Origin: Prototheca cutis
Lineage: Eukaryota; Chlorophyta; Trebouxiophyceae; Chlorellales; Chlorellaceae
Reading direction: 5' to 3'
NCBI GenBank assembly: GCA_002897115.2
Contig: BCIH01000007.1
Coordinates: 573,966 to 637,965, forward strand
DNA: 64,000 bases
Below, piece after piece: positions 23,047 through 35,939 of this stretch. The notes beneath the pieces are model-generated. The model did no database searches and was not told the DNA's origin. It saw only the letters and a list, made by a program, of their open reading frames with translations. The position numbers were made by a program, and so were the translations under genes. Within the stretch, counting starts at the first letter, position 1. Each line of letters begins with the position of its first letter.

Positions 23047-24900
23047 TGGCGCCCAAGAAGAAAGAGGAGGTGAAGGAGAAGCCCATCCTGGGCCGTTTCC
23101 GCTCCAATCTCAAGGTTAGAAGTCGAATGTGTGATCTTGAGTTGGAATGGCCTGACCGGTTGCATGATGTGGCAGGGTGCGTGTGTTGGGCTGCCATGCC
23201 ATGTCCAACAGGTGGATCTGGCTTTCTCAAAACCCCCCCCCTCTCCAGGTCGGTATCGTGGGCCTTCCCAACGTGGGCAAGAGCACACTGTTTAACACGC
23301 TGACCAAGATGGGCATCCCGGCCGAGAACTTCCCCTTCTGCACCATTGACCCCAACTCGGTGAGTTGCAGCTGCGAGGAAGCTGGCGGGTGTGGGGATGG
23401 TGCTGCACAGGGTGGCCAGTTCTGTTTTGGGAACGTGGATCCATTTGTATGGTATCTGATTAGCAAGACCGCGGTGACAGGAGGCCCGTTTCTGGGTTTC
23501 GGGTCTGGTGATAGCAGGTCGCTTCAGCCATCGCGCCAGTTTTGCAAGTCCCCAGGCATTCATTCGAGGCCCCGTTGTACATCCTCCTGTCTTTCAATCC
23601 CCAACCCCAACGCCTCACCTCTTTTAAAAGACACCTAAGCTGCACAAAATCCACAGGCGCGAGTAAACATTCCCGACGAGCGTTTCAACTGGCTGGTTGA
23701 CCTGTACAAGCCCAAGGCGACGTTCCCCGCTTTCCTGGAGATTGTGGACATTGCCGGTCTGGTGAAGGGCGCGGCACAGGGTGAGGGTCTGGGCAACGCC
23801 TTCCTGTCCCACATCCAGGCCGTCGACGGCATCTTCCACGTCTGCCGCGCCTTTGACGACTCGGATGTCGTCCACGTCGAGGACCGTGTCGACCCCATCG
23901 AGGGTAAGCTTGGGGGTGCCCCTGCTTGTTGACGACTGCTGATGCCCTGTTTTGGGGCTTGGTGCCTGTCACCGAGTTGGATTGTTCTCCCAAAGCGATT
24001 TCCAAGTCTCTGAGAGACAACACAGACTTGTGTCCCACTCGCCAACAAGCCCCCCACCAATTCCTGCAGATCTGGACATTATTCACAGCGAGCTGAGGGC
24101 CAAGGACATCGAGCGCGTCAAGGGCATCATCGAGAGCGTGCGCAAGAACATCCCGCGCGGGCTGAACAAGGAGCAGAAGGAGCAGCTGGCAGCTGCCGAG
24201 AAGGTGCAGGCCTGGCTGGAGGAGGGCAAGGACATCCGGCACGGGGAGTGGTCTATCCAGGAGACCGATTTCCTTAACGACGTCCAGGTCAGCTGCTTGG
24301 NGTGGGTGTGATGGATTGATGAGGGGCGATGCTGTCGGGCCAGTTTTGTTTGGGTTTGCTGTTTTCCACCCAGCAGGCACCCGCTCCCTGAATGTTACAT
24401 CGTTGTCTTGCTGCTGCTTGTCCCGAGGTTCACAACGGTCTTAAAATCACAAAAGAACCACCCACCAAAGAGCTATCTAAAACAGGACTCTTCTAATCCC
24501 GTTAAATTTACCCAACACAGTTCATCACGGCCAAGCCTGTGGTGTACCTGGTCAACCTGTCGGAGAAGGACTACACGCGGAAGAAGAACAAGTGGCTGCC
24601 CAAGATCTTTGAGTGGATCCAGGCGCACGGTGGGGATCAGCTCATCCCCTTCTCGGGAGCCCTCGAATCCAAACTGTTTGACATGCCCGACGATGAGAAG
24701 GAGGCCTACTGCAAGGAGGTCTGTTTTTTAAATGTTTGGATGTGTGAGGGTTTGGGGGGGAAAGGTGAGCTGGGTGGGGTGACAATACCGGCTCGGTCAC
24801 GCATGCCCCACCTTCCAACACAGACACATCATCCGCACGCCCTTGCCTCTATATCCTCTACCCCCCCCCCCCCCCCCCCCCTTCACAAAAAAGAATATAA

Positions 24901-24952
<52 letters not shown>

Positions 24953-25730
24953 CCAATCCTGAAAAAGTAAAGTTCCTCTTTCAACAACTACAATGCAGCA
25001 TGGCTGCCAGTCGGCGCTGCCTAAGATCATCGTGTCGGGCTTCCGGGCGGTGCACCTCATCTATTTCTTCACCTGTGGGCCCCAGGAGGTTCGTTGCTGG
25101 CAGCTGCGCCGCGGATCCAAGGCACCACAGGTGCGGCTGGACTTGGGGTTGGGGTTTAGGTTGCGGTGAAGGAAAGAGGGGAAGGGCCTTCTCTTTCATC
25201 AAAGAATAGCAGCGTGCACGGAGTGCTCCCAGCACAGGGTCTGTCGGAGCTTGCAAACCATTCAGTCCAAGAACAACCCATTGAATGAATGAATGAATGG
25301 TTGACCTCTGCCCGGATGACACCACCCTCCAAACAACAGGCGGCCGGCACCATTCACTCGGACTTTGAGCGTGGCTTCATTTGTGCCGAGGTCATGCACT
25401 ATGACGAGCTCAAGGAGCTTGGCAGCGAAAACGGTGAGCGGTTGGGAATGGCTGTTGCATAGGTCGTGTCTTACGGGCTGTTGGTTGGGGAACATCAGCC
25501 ACATGCTGTGAATGGTCTTGGGGTGTCATTTTGTGAACACTGCCTGAGCAGCCGTTGTCCCCCACACCCACCCACCTTCCCAACTGTCACCAAACCACCA
25601 CCCACACCAACCACTCCCTGCAGCCGTCAAGGCCGCGGGCAAGTACCGGCAAGAAGGCAAGACGTACGTTGTTCAGGATGGCGACATCTGCCACTTCAAG
25701 TTCAACGTCACAGCTGACAAGAAGAAGTGA
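23047..25730 (+). CDS. OLA1: Obg-like ATPase 1 (OLA1/YchF)
   Basis: Ribosome-associated P-loop NTPase that hydrolyses ATP and regulates translation and stress responses. Exons follow OLA1 exactly: [17 protein letters not shown], then [18 protein letters not shown] (Walker A, exon 23249-23359), then [10 protein letters not shown] and [20 protein letters not shown] (G3), then [16 protein letters not shown] in the coiled-coil arm, then [20 protein letters not shown], where the NLSE motif replaces NKxD and explains ATP preference, then the TGS domain ([36 protein letters not shown]) and [10 protein letters not shown] before the TGA at 25728. The first visible exon begins TGGCGCCC right after an acceptor, so the initiator ATG is probably split, with A in an upstream exon. 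Codons and introns are well behaved throughout. Confidence 0.95.
24861..24949. repeat. Poly-C tract followed by (AT)n microsatellite
   Basis: 21 C residues (24861-24881), a short A-rich spacer and about 22 AT units (24905-24949), all in the intron before the TGS-domain exon of OLA1. Confidence 0.9.
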
Positions 25731-26029
25731 GCTGGCAGCGGGATTTTGCCAGCCATTTAATCAATGAAACAGCATGAATGATCTGTTCAGGGAGGGATAC
25801 TGGGAGCGAGAGCACCATCGCACAGAAAAGAAAGCAGGAACAGATTTGAGCAACGGTTTATAGCACAGCATGTGGCCGGCGGCCTTGCACCGGCAAATCT
25901 CGACCGACAATCCTTGATGGCGGACAGACGCAAGGGGAAAAGGGGGTCACAGGGATTCAACGTAACCACTGTGACACATGGCTCACATCGACAGAGGCAC
26001 ACGTGCCTGCAAAAGACAGCAAGTGCTCA

Positions 26030-29000
26030 TCAGACAAGGTGCTTGGGCATGAGGTTTGCCTTGCGCAGTGGCCGGGCACAGGTGGGGCACTTGAAGCTAC
26101 TCAGCGCTCCCAGCCAGCAGGCGTAGCAGGCGAGGTGCCCACAGGGCGCCTGGTATGGCGAGCGCATCGGCAGCTGTCGGCAGATGGAGCACGGCGGCGG
26201 CGTGGTGGAAGCCGTGGCGGGCAGTGCAGGGTGTCCTGGCATGGGCAGTTGCATACTCTGCAGTCCGGCAGCGGCAAGAGGCATGCCTGCCGCGCCGGAT
26301 GTGACGGGGGTGTCTGCACGGCCAGGCAGCCCCTGCTGCATGACGGGCTTTGTCCCAGCCTTTTGCACCGGTTGCGGTGCGGGCCGGTTGGTGACGACGT
26401 TCAGCGCGGATGACCCCGGGGTCAAATGTGGCCGGGCCTGCGTCACAGCACTGGAGACGTTTGGGACGGCCTTCATCGTGTCAGCCCGGCCAGCACCAGT
26501 GGAACCCAGTGGCCCTGTTGGAGCCTGCTTGCTCTCGGTCTTCACTATCAATGGTGCGGCAATGCAAGATCTGGCAGCTGACCCCGTGCCCAGTCTCGGC
26601 AGTAGCTGTCGAGGCCTGCTCTGTGCAGGCTGCGCGGTGCCTGGCTTCGCAGCATCGCTGCCTGGTTTCACAACCTGAAGCTCGATGGCTTCGAGCTCGC
26701 TCCGAGGCCTGTCAGTGCAGCGTGAAGATGGACAGCAGATTGTTGTATCAGACAGCGTAACTAATCCTTGGAGGCCATCCACAGACCCCCCCCCAAATGC
26801 AGCATCCCTGTACAATCACCACCTCTCCTCTCCCGCGCACCGGATACTGTGTAGAAAGTCAGAACGCATGGTTTCAGGTAGGAAGATGGAAAAGTCTGCC
26901 AGAAGTGANCGATGCTCAGGTGCCGCCAGCGCCTGCTTCACCGTGCGCACGAGCAGCACCCGGTCCCGGTCGGCCTGGTATGCTTGCAATGCAGCATTTA
27001 CGGCCTTAAAAGAGGCCTGCAACAAAGTGGGAAAGGGTAAATGGCATGTGTGGGCTCAAATGCATTGCATCAATCTTTTGGACCAGAGGATGCAACCGTG
27101 CATTCCCCGGTGACCAGGGGCATGCTGCAATATGCCACAGTGCCCTCTGATCCCCCCGCCCTACTGGTGCCCCGAGAACGTCCCACCACACTGACGCACA
27201 TCGGGCAGGTCTGACCGCAGTCTGGACAGGTATTCCTTCACCGTCAACTGTGGCTTGGCTGATTTGGCATCGCTGGCCGCGGTCTGCCCAGTTGATGGCT
27301 GCTCCTGGGCAGGGACTGGCTTCAGATCGGCGGCTGGGGTGGTCTTTGGCAGCGCTTCCACGTGGCTTGCGGGGCCTGGCTCGCTCGGTCCCACGCGCGG
27401 CGCTGTCGGCCGGGCCAAAATGCTCGTCCTGAAAGAAAGAAAGAAAGCGCGGCACGCGGGGTGCTGATGGTGATGCGTTTCCCATACGTTCGAGTCTTCT
27501 CTCGGCACACACGCCCAGAACGAGATGTACAGCTCGTTCTAAAACGCCCTGGACCCCCATACCGTTGCCAGGGCCTGACCGCTGTGGAGCCTTGCTGATT
27601 AGGTTGCGGCACCAGCTGGCGTTGGACCGTCTCCTCCCGTGCTGCCCCACCACCCAGCTCGGCAAGAAGCGATGCTGGTCCAGTGGCCGGGGGCAAACTC
27701 GGGCCCGATGGACCAACTGCATTCCCCGAGCCTTGGTGCAACTTGGTCAGCAGCGCCCCGGTTGTCACAACCGCAGGGGCCGCAGGGAGCAGCCCCCTCC
27801 GCGTCGCGGGGAGTGCGGCTGTTGCCAACGAAGAGGTGATCCCTGCCAAGTCCATGGCTGCCGGGAGCCTGCTGACAAGGGGTATTCCAGGCTCCATAGT
27901 TGCTGATGCACCGGTACATGGTCCACCACTGGGCTCCCCAGCCCCGAGCTGAGCCCCTGCCTGCCCTGCCCTGGCATCCCGGAACACCACGGCCGTGGGT
28001 TCAACGTTTCCTACCACCGCACCACCCCTGGCCCTCATCTGCATGCCCTCCCATTGGGCATGCTCCCTGAAGAATGTTGTCAGGCTGGCCGCGGCAGAGC
28101 CATAGTCACCATACGCCACCACCTCGTCCCGCAGCCACTTGGACAGCTGTCCCCGCACATTCTGCCGGTGTGTGTGTGTGTGTGTGTGGGGGGGGGGGGG
28201 ATTTCCAAGTCCAGAGACACTCTGGCATCCAGATAACACTCCCCTTCCCGACCAACCAAAAAGAAGAAAAGAAAAAAAGTTACAGGCTGGCGGAAGCGCT
28301 CGTCACACAGCAATACGGCGCCGTAGTCGTTCTTGTGCCGGATGACCCGGCCCAGGGCTTGGTTCACGGCGCGGGATGCCTGCTGTTGGTACCACTGTTC
28401 TCCCGACAGCAGGGCCACGGCTGCAGCACTGGCCCCTCCAGACAACGTGCGCTTTGTCCCCGGCGTTGCAGCGGCTGCGGCAACCCTCCCAGCCCTGACC
28501 CGTTCGTTCAGGACCTCCTGCTTGAGCTTGACGCGGGGGTCGACAAAGGAGGCGTAGGGAATCCCCGTGAGCACGACGCCCCTCGCCGCGCGGTCGCTGA
28601 AATCGATGCCCTCGCTCGCTTTCCCTCGGCACACGGCAAACAGCACCGCGCCGCCCGCAGCGAGCTTGGCCTGGTAATCCGCCACCGCCAACTGGAACTG
28701 CGCAGAGTCACGCGGCTCGACCACAGGGGACTTGTGCCGGCAGATGCGCTCCCATATGGGAGCGCCCAACGTGCCGCCGCTCTTCCAGCCCTCCACGCAG
28801 CTCTCCAGCAGATGGTATGACGGGAAGAATACCAGCAAACCATCAGGCACGATACGTGCAAAGTTGACGATCGCATTTCCCAGATCCTCACTGTTTTGTG
28901 TTATTCATTATTTTTTGGGTGAAGGGGTGGGGGAAAGGAGGGCAGGCGGTCGGTGTATGCATGTGTGGCTGTGAATGTGTTCATGGGCGGAGCAGCGACC

Positions 29001-32000
29001 AAAAGTCTGGGCCTGGATCATGATTCTTCATTCATGTGCTTTAATTCGTCCCACAGTAGTCGGTCCATATATCTACGATAACAACTGACGCACCGATACT
29101 CTTTAGAGTCACGTCGCTGGTAGGAGCTGTTGAGTGGGTGTCCTGCGGGGCCCACAGGAATGACGCCGGCCCAGATCTGGATGACGAGGGATGTCAAGTG
29201 GGGAAGGAGTGGGGTGCAGTTTGAGTGCTTGCAGGAGGGGTTCCATCCCTGGAGTGAGCTGGACCAATCCGTCAAGTGGTTGCCCGTGGCACCTGCAAAA
29301 ACTCACTGGCACAACATACCACTTATCATCTCAACGCACCTGGGAGCGCTCGATGACGTGAGGATTTTCCAGCGTGTGTGGAAAGGACAGCGCCAACTCA
29401 GCAGCAAAGGAGGTCAGCGGGCTCAGCGTGCCTGAAGTCAACAGGATGGCCTTGACCTGTTCCAGCGGGTGAGAAGGATGCCAAGCGTCGGTCACTGCAA
29501 TCCTTGTTGATGCAGCAGAAAGGGATGCAGCCGACCGTGCTGCCCCCATGGGAGCTCACATGATACAAGTCCTGCACTGGGCCCTGGCTGTGCACAGGGC
29601 AGAGAGAACAATGTGACCCGAGATCACCTGGAGCTCCTTCAACTGCAGCATTGCGTGGCCTGGGGAGAAGCACCAGAAGGACAGTGTCGGCACCAGCATC
29701 CCATTCTGCTTTATTGGGGGATTGGAAAGAAAGGTGGGCTGGCCAGGTCAGCGCCCGAAGTGATGCAGTCTGGCTGCATTCCCATGCTCGTGTGCCAGCT
29801 TTCTTCCATGTCCACCACTGACCTTGGCCTTCTCCATGTGCACGTGGACCCTGTAGCCCAGGTGTGCCGAGGGCTGGCCGGCAGCGGGCGGCACCGCGGC
29901 CTCAAATGCCAGGGTCAAAGCGTCTTGCACGGCATGCAGGCGATACGATGAAGCGTTGGAACCCGACCTGAAAACCCGCGTGGAAGAGNTTGTTTGGAAG
30001 AACAATCAAGTCGCAGCGCTCCAGGTCTTGATGTTGCCAGAGTTGCAAAGTGCTGCCGGTGCTGTTCTGGCTGGCTTTGCTGAAATAAGTAAATAAATAT
30101 CACAGTGCAGCAAAACCGTACATGCCATTGGCAGCACGATCCGAACGCACGAGTCCCCACCATGTAGGACACACCACTCTCATGCGTTGGCCCTTACCGT
30201 CGGCCGCTCTCCATGGCTTCCGATGCCAGCAGGTCAGCGCCAGCTTCCAGACAGCTCGCCAGCACGGGCCAGGTCTCCAGCGTCAAGTTGATACTGCGGG
30301 GATCAAGGATTACGTAATTACTGCAAATTGCCATGCCCCAGGAACATGACCTGCAAAGGCCGAGGTCGACCAGCAGCACCGCACATGTCTTGAGACAGGC
30401 ATTGCCAAAGCCGGCCGCCTTTGCAGGGCACCCCCCCCCGCCGCCCCATCCATCCAACACAATCTTCCAGACCTGCCGAGCAGTTCGTAGAGGAAAGAAC
30501 CCGGTTTGGTGAATCCCTGGGCCTTTGTGACTTCCTTTGAAGCAATGTTTGTTTCCAGCTTCTTTAGCACAATCTGTTTTGCAGATGGGGTGTTGGGAGT
30601 ATGAGTGTACATGGAGGGGAAGCCGCCTCAATAACGTTTGGCAGGTCACATATGTGTGTTCCTTCCCTCCCCCTTGGGACAGAAACAGCCAATTTTCCAG
30701 AACCGCAGTGGCACACAAAGATTGTCTGCATCCCCAAAATGGAATCAGCTCGCCCTCCCATGGATACCTGTGCCTGTCGGAGCTCTGCGCTCAACTGCAC
30801 ATAGTTCGTTCCTTTTTCTGGATGGATTGTAAGAGTGGGTTGAGGCAGCACAGTGGGCAGGCAGACCTGGGCGACCCTGGTGTGGAGGGGTTTGGCACAG
30901 CCCAAGCAGCGATTCTGCTCGTCATGATGAGGATACCCATGGCCCCCCCCCCCCCCCCCACATGAGCACAGCCCCGGATCACATTTTAACAACACACGTC
31001 AGAAATCCTCTCACCTTGCTTGCCGAACTCGTTGAACATGTTGCTGTTGCTGCCGTCACCGCGGGCGAGCGCTAGCTCCGCAGCCGTGCCCAGCTCCTCG
31101 ATGGCCCCAGCTAGCGTGCCCGCCGGCAAGTCAAAAGAGGCCGCCTCTGAGCAAACACTCTGTGTGCAGGGCATGGGGTGTGAGTCATCGTGACCCAGTG
31201 GCTGCTGACAGCAACCAGCAAGCAGTCAGGTGTGCCATTCGGTCTTGGGGTGGATGGCAGGCAGTCCAGCACCAAGTTCCCACCGTCCAGGGATCTCAGC
31301 CAAGTTGGGCCATCACAGATCCACCCCGACAACTCTACCTCGATGTTGTGGGCTTCATCAAAGATGAGGATGGCATTCTTCCAGGGGATTCCCAGGCTCT
31401 TGCGACGCTGCGGGTCAATGAGGTAGTTGTAAGGGACAAACAGGATGTCCGCATGTGCGGAGAACTCCCTGCGAGTGGAGACCGGGGGATTGGCGGCGGT
31501 GGGAAAAAGGCTTGTGGATGATGTTGGCTGCAAGGTGCGAGCACGCATTCCATGGAAAGCCGGGGTTGTACAGCCATTCCGGCAACAGAACAATGCCCGC
31601 GGCAAGGTCCTTTGCCTCCACCAACTCCATCACCCACCCTGCAGCAAATCACCCCCAGCACCCAGCCCCATCGCACTTGCTGAGCAGGAAGGGGCAGACT
31701 TGTCGACTCTTCCCCAACTTGACAAGGTCCTCGATGTCCATCACGGTGCTGTTGATGTCAGAGTTGGCCTTGGCAAACCGTTCCACGCCGTGCTGCCTGG
31801 ATTTTGGGGGCCGTTGTTGTTGACGATGGGATGGTTTGGTGCATGGATGCGCATGCCAGAACAGCTGTCCCCGCACCCAAGTACGGAAACGTCCTCGACG
31901 CCCGTGACTTCTTTGACAGCTCGTGCTACCTACCACTTGCAGGCACGGCGACTGATGAGCGAGCGGCAGGCGCTGTTTGCGGCGTGGCCACTCAACGCCG

Positions 32001-33259
32001 CCACGGCCGGGTTAAGGCACGTGTGCGCTCGGGAAGAAAGTATGGCTGATTTGACACTGCAGGTGAAACACAGCGTTCATGTGAGTGGGTGTGGACATGA
32101 GTGAGTGGGAAGCGTGTCTGTGAGAGCCACCCCTCACTGCCGGCTAGAGTCTTGAGTGGTATCTACCATTCCTCTTGCATTCTATTCTACCAACCGAACT
32201 GTCCTTCCACACACACGCATGCACACACGCATGGCCCCCCCCCCCAACACACACACACACACATCGGCACACCTGTAGCCCGTGGCCTTGAGCTCCCTCA
32301 TGACCTGAGCCAGCTGCGAATGTGTGCGGGAAGAATATACGACAGTGGGAAGCTCACCCTTGCCTGCCGCCGCCTGCTCCAGCCGGTGTTCTGCCCAGGC
32401 CTCCTGCGCATGTGTACATGGGAGGGAAATGCTCATCGCTGTGTGCACAGGACAGAAACGGATAGGGACCATTGCCAGAAAGGCCAGAGGACCGCCCGCA
32501 ATAATGTACCCAGGATAATCCACTAGCATGCCGATGCATCACCTCCCCGTCCCCATCAATCCACCGACCCGAAGCCCTTGCACGAGCTCGCTGCGGTGCG
32601 GATTCGCCGCAGCCTCGGCCACACGCGCCGCCGCCTGCGGTGTGCGGTGGAATGCACGGGCCGGGGGTGTGGAGCACTGTGCATGCCATGTGTGGAGGAT
32701 CAAAGTGGAACACCATGTGGACGATGGCACGCACCCCCGTTCCGCCCAGGTCTGGCCCCTGCTTGTGCCATGCCATAGGCCGACTGACAGCCAGGGCCAC
32801 ACATCGTCATAAAATTCAAACTCAATACCTTGTCAACCAGGCTGGCCCGCCAGGCCAGAGTGGCGCACAGCAGGCACAGCGTCTTGCCTGTGCCTGTCGG
32901 ACTCTCCAGCAGCGCATTCTCGCCCTGCAGTATTGCCGATGCCTCAGCCGTTGTTCTTCCAACTCAGCCGGCTGCATGCTGCTCAGACCCGGAACAGGAC
33001 CTGTCAATGACATCTTGCGGTTTCCCACACCACGTACCGCCTCGAGAGCGGCAATGACTTTGGCCATGTATGCCAGCTGACAGGGGTAGGCATCATAGGG
33101 AAAGGTCACCGGCACCCCACTGCAGTGGGAGGAACACAGGCAAGATGAGGCGCTCAGCAACATGTACAGATCTGGATGGCCTTGGCACGCCCATGGTATG
33201 GTGGGGGAAGGATGCTGGCTCCTGGGGCTGCTGGCTCACCTGATGGTGTAGGAAGGCAT
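26030..33259 (-). CDS. RTEL1: RTEL1-type DEAH helicase with harmonin-like and RING domains
   Basis: RTEL1 is an iron-sulfur superfamily-2 helicase that unwinds D-loops, telomeric T-loops and G-quadruplexes. Exon 1 (33259-33240) plus exon 2 give [20 protein letters not shown]. Walker A is [20 protein letters not shown] (about 32915). [20 protein letters not shown] is motif Ia; Cys residues of the iron-sulfur cluster lie in CLNPAV, ACRS and QVCPFLLSK; the Walker B/DEAH box is [12 protein letters not shown] (about 31365). [35 protein letters not shown] and [20 protein letters not shown] follow, then [19 protein letters not shown] and [18 protein letters not shown] with the arginine fingers. After a disordered linker comes a harmonin-N-like helical domain ([32 protein letters not shown], about 27010-26820), and the protein ends in a RING ([28 protein letters not shown]), as in vertebrate RTEL1. 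Helicase motifs are intact. It is convergent with OLA1. Many introns; some splices uncertain. Confidence 0.92.
28168..28200. repeat. (GT)n-G(n) tract next to a splice acceptor
   Basis: On the minus strand this reads C-run then (AC)n then CGGCAG, serving as the pyrimidine-rich tract directly before an RTEL1 exon. Confidence 0.8.
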
Positions 33260-33589
33260 GGTGCTCAACCCAGCTTGGCCCACTTGGGACCTTTTCCGGC
33301 GAACGGCCCTTTCTCTCAAGGACCGACGATCTGCATTGCATCACATCACACTTCTAGTAAAAAATGACAATGAGTTGATGTCGTTGTCGATTGAACGTGT
33401 TTTTTGGCGGATCAAGTTGGGCACTGCGCTGCCGGCGGTCACCTTTTTTGAAGTGATCTCGGCCCGACAAGCGGAGCTCGTGTGCACGGTACGATCATAA
33501 CGATGGGTGCTGAGCAATGCAGTGTTTCCTGAAGCAGCCCCATTCGGCATTCCAGGAATTTTAAAGCTCTGCAGAGATCTTGAGGCGGC
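33260..33589. other. Divergent intergenic region RTEL1 / 200-aa gene
   Basis: Nothing coding recognised; likely shared promoter space. Confidence 0.5.
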
Positions 33590-35163
33590 ATGCAGGCCAC
33601 ACGGGTTTCGACCTTGGGCCGGGGCTGCGACGTCCGCTGGTCCTCGTCGGGACAAGCACCCCGGCACCCTAGGCTGCGGCCCCTCAGGGCGTACACCCAG
33701 TACAACGAATCTGAAGTGACTGGACATGGTGCACCGACTCCAAGCATTGCCTTATTGTNAGCTTTTCTGGCCCGCCTGGGTGGGGTTGGACTGTTCCTGC
33801 TTGGATGGGTGGCGGGTGGGTGCCCACAAACAGGCCATGGACCATCAGTTGTGGCCATGGGTAGCAGGACGGGTCCTCTGCACGTGCATCTGATGCTCCC
33901 ATCACCCGAACACCGTGTTTCTCAGGACCACTGACAGCCTGCTGCCCTTCTGCCTGGGTGTGGCTGCGGCGTCAGGCGCCTGGTGGCTCGCCAGAAGCCA
34001 GCGGGCCCAGGCCGCTGACAAGACCAAGGCGTTCTCACCCTATAAGAAAGCACTGCACAGCAGACAGGTCGGTGGGATGTTGGTCCAGGGTTGCATGGGG
34101 CCAGGGGCTTGAGGTGTTGGCTTTGCGGGGTAGCAAAACTGGGCGCTGGTCCCCACGTGGCCGTCAATAGACGTTGCGTCGGCAGTGGGAGGGCATTGGG
34201 CGCTGTGACGGTGTGCATTCTCTGGTAGATTCGATTGGAAATTCTGCATTGGATCGGTGTGGGAATGTACTGCATGCTGGCATCGTCTGTTGAACAGCAA
34301 CGTGTTGGGAAGCTTCAAATGGCGCACGGTGTCGCGAGCGAACACCCCTGGGCGGCCCGATCTGCGGACGTCATGGCAGGCACGCAGACTCTGCTGTTCC
34401 AGGACATCAATGTATCGCTGTATTGCCCTCCTGCAGCCATCACAGGACAGCAGTTATGTCATCGCGCTGGCCCAAACGAGGCAGACCAAGCACGTGGAGC
34501 AGGCCGTGGCTTTCCAGCAGGAAGGGGAGCCTGCCAGGTGCTGACCGGGGGCCACAGGATGCAGTCCTTCAGCGGGTCAATGAGTGCNTTTGATGTGAGT
34601 TTTCATTAGAAGACCCTTTGTGGGATTGGTTGTCGTGGAACCATGCCCGAAAAATCTCCATTGTGCCAGCTCTTGCCATGCAGGGCCATGACAGAGCTGC
34701 AACGGGCGTTGCACGAAAACCGGTGCTGTCGGCGTCCCGTAAACAGCCTCCATTTAAACGACGNACAGGTCCGCATGCGGTGTGGAATCAATTGCCAGCT
34801 TCTGCAAGCCCGCGGGATATTTTGATCCGGCTATTTTTCAGTCCGGACGATGTGCAGCTGCGGCACCGACACCGATCCCGGTTACCCCTCCCGATGACGT
34901 CGCAGATGTCGCAGCTCTACCGGCTGCACCTTATGCAAACGGAAGATCCCACGGATTTTGCCATCCTCCTCCAGCTCAGGCAATGCAGAATTGTTGTGAC
35001 GTGGGGAATGTTTGTGCTGGACGGGGCATGTGACTTGCCATCGTGCAGGACGAGCCACCTNTCTCCTTCTCGGACCTGCAGGTACCTGCTCGGACTGCAG
35101 GAGGAGGATGCCATCGCTTTGGAGACGGAGGTGGCGACTCAGGGGGCCCTGTACAGTATATAA
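33590..35163 (+). CDS. Small organelle-type membrane protein, unknown
   Basis: No family assigned. A six-exon model (33590-33690, 33926-34067, 34437-34537, 34684-34722, 34842-34979, 35082-35163) closes in frame at 200 residues. Exon 1 is Arg/Ser/Pro-rich (MQATRVSTLGRGCDVRWSSS), like a mitochondrial or plastid targeting peptide. Exon 2 gives one hydrophobic segment, LLPFCLGVAAASGAWWLARS, about residues 39-58. The rest is helical: SSYVIALAQTRQTKHVEQAV, MTELQRALHENRPDD, SQLYRLHLMQTEDPTDFAIL, and the end LLGLQEEDAIALETEVATQG. The last part vaguely recalls the helical repeats of plastid envelope Tic110, which is only an impression. The fifth intron uses a GC donor (AG|GCAATG) with a normal AG acceptor. 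The frame match at every junction is the main support. Confidence 0.5.
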
Positions 35164-35939
35164 ATTGCGATTGAGCCCGTGTAAATTTTGTTTCCCATGA
35201 GGGTTGACCTTTACCGGAGAATGGACGCGGAAAAGTATGTGTCGCCCAACGAAGCTGGTCCAGGAAGTTGAACCTCGCGGCACCGAAACTGGCAGGGTCG
35301 CCTGGGACTGACACGTCAAAGTTCTGCGGGCGGTACGAAATGAGCCCAATCTTCCTGTCATTACATTCTCCTCAAATGGCTGTAGGGGAGTATGAAGTGG
35401 ATCCCACGTTGCAATTGACGGTGGCGGTTGTGCGAGCCGTTCTGCTGTTCGTGCTTAGGTTACCGCACGTCCGCTGGCCGGGCACTCGTGCGCAAGCGGC
35501 CGGAACAGCTGCGTCATCGACCCCGTGGACGTCGTGCGGTCTACGAAGATCGCTCTATGTACGAAACCGCTTCCACAGCAGCGTTTCAGGGATACATTCT
35601 CCTCTCAAAAGATTTTATAGCCTGATTAGCCTTTGGTGGAGGATTGTCCCTATANTTGCGGGCCCACTTGATCTTCCACGAACCTCGGAGCCGGCCCGAG
35701 CTTGTCGTGCTTCACGGGCAGCTCCATTTTGGAAGGGTGTTTCTCAAGGGACCGCGTTTGGACCAAGGAACCGCGCCAGCGGTAACTTGCTTGTTTGACA
35801 TTTCCCGCGACAACAAGACCGGCGGTAGTCGAGACCTAGGTTTTGGGTAGTTTGTGGCCTAGGCCGTTGCGAAGCCGAGCTGCTGCGCACCGCAGCGGCG
35901 GATGGGTCAGGCCTGACTGCTTGAAATTACCCAGGAGCC
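35164..35939. other. Intergenic between 200-aa gene and SBP gene
   Basis: Open frame at 35268-35798 (+) has no recognisable content. Upstream exons of the SBP gene could lie here but none is convincing. Confidence 0.45.
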
